Shown in pieces: positions 60,131-64,000 of a DNA stretch of 64,000 nt (positions are counted from its first letter, which is position 1; every line of letters starts with the position of its first letter). A program made the position numbers and the translations under genes. This stretch comes from Cylindrodendrum hubeiense (lineage: Eukaryota > Ascomycota > Sordariomycetes > Hypocreales > Nectriaceae). Location of the stretch: NCBI GenBank assembly GCA_014621425.1, contig JAANBB010000076.1, positions 1 through 64,000 on the forward strand. The letters are read 5' to 3'. The notes beneath the pieces were generated by a model, which was not told the DNA's origin, did no database searches, and saw nothing but the letters and a program-made list of their open reading frames with translations.

Positions 60131-60999
60131 GTGTTACACCTTGGTCAGTCGGTATTCGAGCTTTGTATTTTAGGAACCGCAACTCTCGAAAGACAATGTA
60201 CTCCACGGTCAACTTTCATGAACTCGTCGCGTCGATAATCGATGCCCATTTTGTTCAGTTGCGCAACAAGCCGCGAAAACCCATGTTGACACCGATTGCT
60301 TGGTGCTGCAACAACTCGCTCCTGTTCTCTGCGTTGGCTGTGATAGTACGAAACAAGTCCAATATCCTTTCCTGCGTGTTGAAGATTAATTAGTCTTTGG
60401 CTCTCTGAGCGGTCTGACATGAGACAAATATGCTTCAGAGGTTTCACGGAACTGACCCAAGACAAGTGTCTTCTGCAATATCCCAGGCCTAGCCGAGCAT
60501 CCCGAGGCTGAGCGTGTGACGATGAATCCATTTCGGGAGTGATGCACATGCATTTCGGATATTGCTCAATTTATTTTGGCCGAATGAAGTATTATACACG
60601 TAAATATCTCGATTCCCGAGATAGAGGCTTCAGAAACATGATGCTTCAATGGGTGATTACAAGAGAAAGAGCTGTTTGCTGGAGGATCTCGGTGAGCTTA
60701 ATTAGCGTCTCGGTGAGCATCGGCACTTCAAGGTGAGTTTCGGTGAGCAGCGGGGTAAATGTTTATACACCTCCCCCATTGTCCACATCCCGATGACATT
60801 TGCCGAGCCGAATCGCGTCGCTGCTATTGACGGTTCCACCCGCTACCATGTAAATCTCTCTTCCGGCGGCGCTCGGCGCGAATTCTCTTATAGTTCATTT
60901 GTCCGTAGAGTAATATTCTCTGTCCTTCCCGTTCCTCCAAGCTCTGTCCCCCGCTGCTCCGATTTACCCCGCCATCATCCAACGAACGGTTACATCATC
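60131..60999. other. Interval between the polymerase relic and the EthD-hydrolase gene
   Basis: About 870 bases. A plus-strand frame continues to a stop at 60393 without recognisable similarity. The part near 61000 is the leader and promoter of the next gene and holds repeated cggtgag motifs (about 60689-60745). Confidence 0.4.
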
Positions 61000-62610
61000 A
61001 TGTCGACTCCTGGGATGCTGTACGTGACCATGCAGCCCAAGACTGGGTTGTCTCTGGATCAATTTCACGAGTGGTACAACAACGAGCACGGCCCGACCCG
61101 CCTTCGCCTGCCCGAGATCTTCACCAACGGCCTGCGGTACAAGGCTACCGACGGCCTGGAGCCGACTTTCCTCGCTGCTTACGACGTGACGTCCATGTCA
61201 CACCTCGAGACCGAGACATACCTGACTCTGCGCGCGAACCGATCTCCCCGAGAGGCAGAGACAATTGGCCAAGTAGACGTGAAGCGCTTCTTCTTCGACC
61301 TGGTTCACACCAAGGAGGCGTCGCAGTTTGTCCCTCTCGAGAAGCTGACGGACAAGGAGGCCGAGGGCATCCAGACCACCGCCGTTGATATCGAGCTGAA
61401 GGACGTCGAGGGAGCTGGAGAGCAGTACCAGAAGTGGCTTCTCGGGGAACACATTCCGATGCTTTCTAAGGTGCCTGGCTGGCTGCGCTCGCGCGTCTTC
61501 AAGACGTCTTACCTCGAGGGTGTGAGCAAGACAACTTACTATGCGCTCCACGATTATGCCAAAGAAAATGGCCAGGGTGGCCCAGAGCACAAGGCGTCTA
61601 TGGATACTCCTTGGCGCACCGAGATTTTTGACAAGTACGTCGCCGGCAAGGGCCGACGAACTTACTCCCTCTTCTACGTCTTCGGGCCGGCGCCCCGAGA
61701 GCTCTCTTCTCTGTCAAGACTACCTTCGACAGCAGGTTTTACCTCTGCCGACTCGAAGAACACCACCATCCCCGGTTCCAATGGCGCAGTTATCTCCTAC
61801 ATCACTGCTGAGGATTCTCTCTCAATCCCGTACCGTCTGGAGGGCAACCCCGAGCCAGGTGCGCCCACCGTTGCTTTCAGCAACTCTCTCTTAACATCTC
61901 TGAACATGTGGGATCCATTTGTCGAGATTCTCAAGCGAGAACGCCCCGATCTGCGAATCCTGCGATACGACACTCGTGGACGCCACGCTGTACCTCAGCC
62001 ACCTGTTGCAGCTACCATCGACACCCTGGCTGCGGACATCAAAACCGTCCTCGATGCTCTGCGAATCACCAAACTACATGCCCTGATTGGAGTTTCCATG
62101 GGTGGCGCAACCACACTTAATTTTGCACTCACTTACCCGGAACGCCTGGAGAAGTTCATTGCCTGTGATTTCAACACAACTTCCAGCGCTGCGAACACGC
62201 AGGCGTGGAAGGACCGAACAGCCTTGGCTGAAGAGGACGGTGGAAAGGGCATCGCCAAGCTCGCAGAGCAAACTGTCCCGCGCTGGTTCCACCCCGTAAC
62301 CATGGGGAAGCCTGATATCGTCAACTGGATGACGGATATAGTCGCTGCCAACAGTGTGGAAGGCTTCAAGTACAGCTGCACTGCGCTGTGGGACTACGAT
62401 TTGAAACCCAAGATGGGAGGCTGCGCAGTTCCCGGACTGTTAGTTGTTGGCGACGGCGATGCGAAGGGCGCCCTCGTCAAGGCCATGGATGGATTCAAGG
62501 GCTTGCTGGGTAGCAACGGTGCGGAGCTCAAGATTGTTCCCAACGCTGGTCATTTGCCCATGTGTGAAGATCCCCAGGCATTCTGGGAAGCTGTTCGAGA
62601 CTTTGTATAG
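61000..62610 (+). CDS. Fused EthD-like / alpha-beta-hydrolase enzyme (3-oxoadipate enol-lactonase-like)
   Basis: An intronless frame of 536 residues starting at the ATG at 61000 (MSTPGMLYVT). The frame is open upstream, but the sequence before this ATG looks like leader. The N-terminal half holds two ferredoxin-like EthD-type repeats, each with a W-x-x-x-E-H element: FHEWYNNEHGPTRL (about residue 24) and KWLLGEHIPMLSKV (about 147). The C-terminal half, from about 260, is an alpha/beta hydrolase. It has a nucleophile Ser366 in GVSMGG, a probable acid Asp at 485 or 487 in VVGDGDAKG, and His518 in NAGHLPMCED. The fold is closest to PcaD-type 3-oxoadipate enol-lactonases of aromatic catabolism. 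The fused architecture suggests a catabolic or detoxification role, but the substrate is unknown. Confidence 0.9.
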   Translation: MSTPGMLYVTMQPKTGLSLDQFHEWYNNEHGPTRLRLPEIFTNGLRYKATDGLEPTFLAAYDVTSMSHLETETYLTLRANRSPREAETIGQVDVKRFFFDLVHTKEASQFVPLEKLTDKEAEGIQTTAVDIELKDVEGAGEQYQKWLLGEHIPMLSKVPGWLRSRVFKTSYLEGVSKTTYYALHDYAKENGQGGPEHKASMDTPWRTEIFDKYVAGKGRRTYSLFYVFGPAPRELSSLSRLPSTAGFTSADSKNTTIPGSNGAVISYITAEDSLSIPYRLEGNPEPGAPTVAFSNSLLTSLNMWDPFVEILKRERPDLRILRYDTRGRHAVPQPPVAATIDTLAADIKTVLDALRITKLHALIGVSMGGATTLNFALTYPERLEKFIACDFNTTSSAANTQAWKDRTALAEEDGGKGIAKLAEQTVPRWFHPVTMGKPDIVNWMTDIVAANSVEGFKYSCTALWDYDLKPKMGGCAVPGLLVVGDGDAKGALVKAMDGFKGLLGSNGAELKIVPNAGHLPMCEDPQAFWEAVRDFV

Positions 62611-62946
62611 ATTTAGAAACAGAGCTTGCAACGAAATTTCCCAAGACATGGTATACTGGTTATCATTATTTTCTTGTGAGGTATAAATGCGCGTCCGGAG
62701 GGGAGACATTGGTTGAAAGGGAAAGTGCTTCACCAGCCTCGTGAATACTAAAGGTGACACCGAACTCCTCAACCCGTATGAGAAAGATTGCGAATACACA
62801 TTTTGCCCCAATAATACCTCAAATTGTGTCTAGAATTGAAAGAATATAACATATACAGATCTATCATCTTCCTACCTAGCTGGACGAAGACACTTGCCAC
62901 TAACTTGCTAAGGTTATCAGGAAGAAAATCATTGCTAGCGTATTCT
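62611..62946. other. Short region between convergent stops
   Basis: About 340 bases, AT-richer, presumably both 3' untranslated regions. No gene was seen. Confidence 0.5.
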
Positions 62947-64000
62947 TCAAGTCCAGTAGCCTGCATTCACTCTCTTATGTGAGTTTTGATGTGATGGGTT
63001 ACTGTTGACAACCACAATACTAAGCTCTCTTCTCATAGACTCACGATTGACATTATTGCCTCGCATGAGATTGTCGTCGATCACACCAAGTTTATTAGTA
63101 CCATGGACTATGACGACTCCATGCTTGGTTTCTTGGGCACCTTGAGGGATAACGCCCGATTGATTCTTCGATCTCGTTCTGTGTGCAACGGAGCCGCGGC
63201 TGCTAGTAGCTTGATTCCCGAAGTCGTAACAAGCACTGTTGCTCAAGTCGGTTGCGTATATGGGCAAGACGTAAAACGATAAGCCTGAAACTTGAGATAG
63301 GCTGAGTTTTGAAAACACAGACATCGCAGTCGGGTACATTTCTGTGCTGGTGAGGGAGGTCATGGATTGCCGATTCTTGATGCTTCGTCTGTATACCTTT
63401 GACTTTTGTAGGTCCCTTTCAAAGGCGAAGCCCATGGCAGGCATTTCTGTAACCATAACCGAATTTCCCTTAGGATCTGAGTGTCGTATTGATTCTGGTC
63501 TCATGTGTGGCGGAGTGAAATTTTCGCTAAGAGAGCGTTCTGACTCGAAATTCTTCATTCTTTTATTCAAGTCTTGGTTTGTTCTAAGAACCTCTTCAAT
63601 AAGACTAGAGAGTTTTTGGTTGGATGCCTCCGCTTCTTGCATTAATTGACTGAGTTTCAGTTAGAAAATGCTCAGATATTTTTAAGTCATATCATCGTAC
63701 TGACCATTGCAAGATCGTCAGCATCAAAGTCAACGACGACTTGTGGTTTTGAAGTTGCTGCACAACTATGGCAAGCCTTGACTCATGTCTCGCCCACTTC
63801 AATCGATCAGAGACTGACATATTTGGATCAGTATTCATATCTTCGACGATGGCCTGTAATTCCGAGTACGTGGTAACACAGCCTGTCAGTGTTGTGATGA
63901 CATGCTCAAGCCGAATCAACGATCCTCGTTCCGTCGACATCTTCGCGCGACCGGAAGTATACTCCTGCAGCGAGCTCGCGGCGGCCTCAATGCCCGATAT
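62947..64000 (-). CDS. Fungal N-terminal (STAND/HeLo-like) domain protein, 5' end beyond the window
   Basis: Two exons are visible, 64000-63705 (open at the edge) and 63649-62947, joined by a 55-nt intron with a gtcagt donor and ctcag acceptor. The junction reads LTILQCQLMQEAEASNQK. The visible 332 residues are helical. They include LEHVITTLTGCVTTYSELQ, DRLKWARHESRLAIVVQQL and a coiled coil (NQKLSSLIEEVLRTNQDLN). Further on are FERDLQKSKVYRRSI and SLSQVSGLSFYVLPI. This is the pattern of the widespread fungal N-terminal domain found in front of ankyrin, NACHT or small-GTPase-like modules in incompatibility- or immunity-type proteins. Here the protein ends soon after the domain, without an effector module inside the window. 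A further 3' exon cannot be excluded. Confidence 0.75.

Noticed and set aside
60733..60999. N-terminal extension of the EthD-hydrolase frame
   Set aside because: The ATG at 61000 is followed at once by the conserved domain; the 89 upstream codons are unlike the family and resemble a leader.

Overview
The window looks like a nuclear chromosome segment of a filamentous ascomycete, most likely a Sordariomycete of the hypocrealean type. Genes are split by short GT-AG introns (about 42-230 nt, mostly 50-70). Proteins are eukaryotic, and the best-recognised ones (GAPDH, Atg27, Spt20, a Pex22-like protein, a BrlA-like factor) have the form known from that class. No rRNA, tRNA, CRISPR array or intact transposon was recognised.

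Left part (1-28.9 kb), housekeeping-dense: the 3' end of an unidentified gene (1-339), GAPDH (3155-4623), a charged low-complexity nuclear-type protein (6075-8549, minus), glutamate decarboxylase (10119-12272), a seven-exon secreted protein (14107-15916), mitochondrial acetylornithine aminotransferase (16416-17827, minus), ATG27 with a one-base frame break inside a minisatellite (19026-20296, minus), the SAGA subunit SPT20 (20959-24114, minus), a peroxin-22-like membrane protein (25059-26381, minus) and the gamma subunit of eIF2B (27022-28936). A Gcn4/CPC1-type site lies upstream of the arginine gene.

Middle part (28.9-44.4 kb): about 8 kb without a convincing large gene precedes a two-zinc-finger transcription factor resembling the conidiation regulator BrlA (36901-38063). 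Its probable leader carries three small upstream ORFs and AbaA-type CATTCY sites. After another gene-poor stretch comes a leucine-rich-repeat/F-box-like protein (41945-44329).

Right part (44.4-64 kb), sparse and rich in gene remains: a decayed GH12 endoglucanase (44387-45098), several unrecognised broken or small frames, an acetate transporter-family gene (51838-52965, minus) with CreA-type sites upstream, an F-box protein with predicted membrane helices (57194-58505, minus), the catalytic core of a cellular RNA-dependent RNA polymerase as an in-frame relic with stops (about 59830-60130), a fused EthD-like/alpha-beta-hydrolase enzyme (61000-62610), and the 5'-incomplete gene of a fungal N-terminal-domain protein (62947 to the right edge, minus). 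The contrast between a conserved left half and a relic-rich right half is the main architectural observation.
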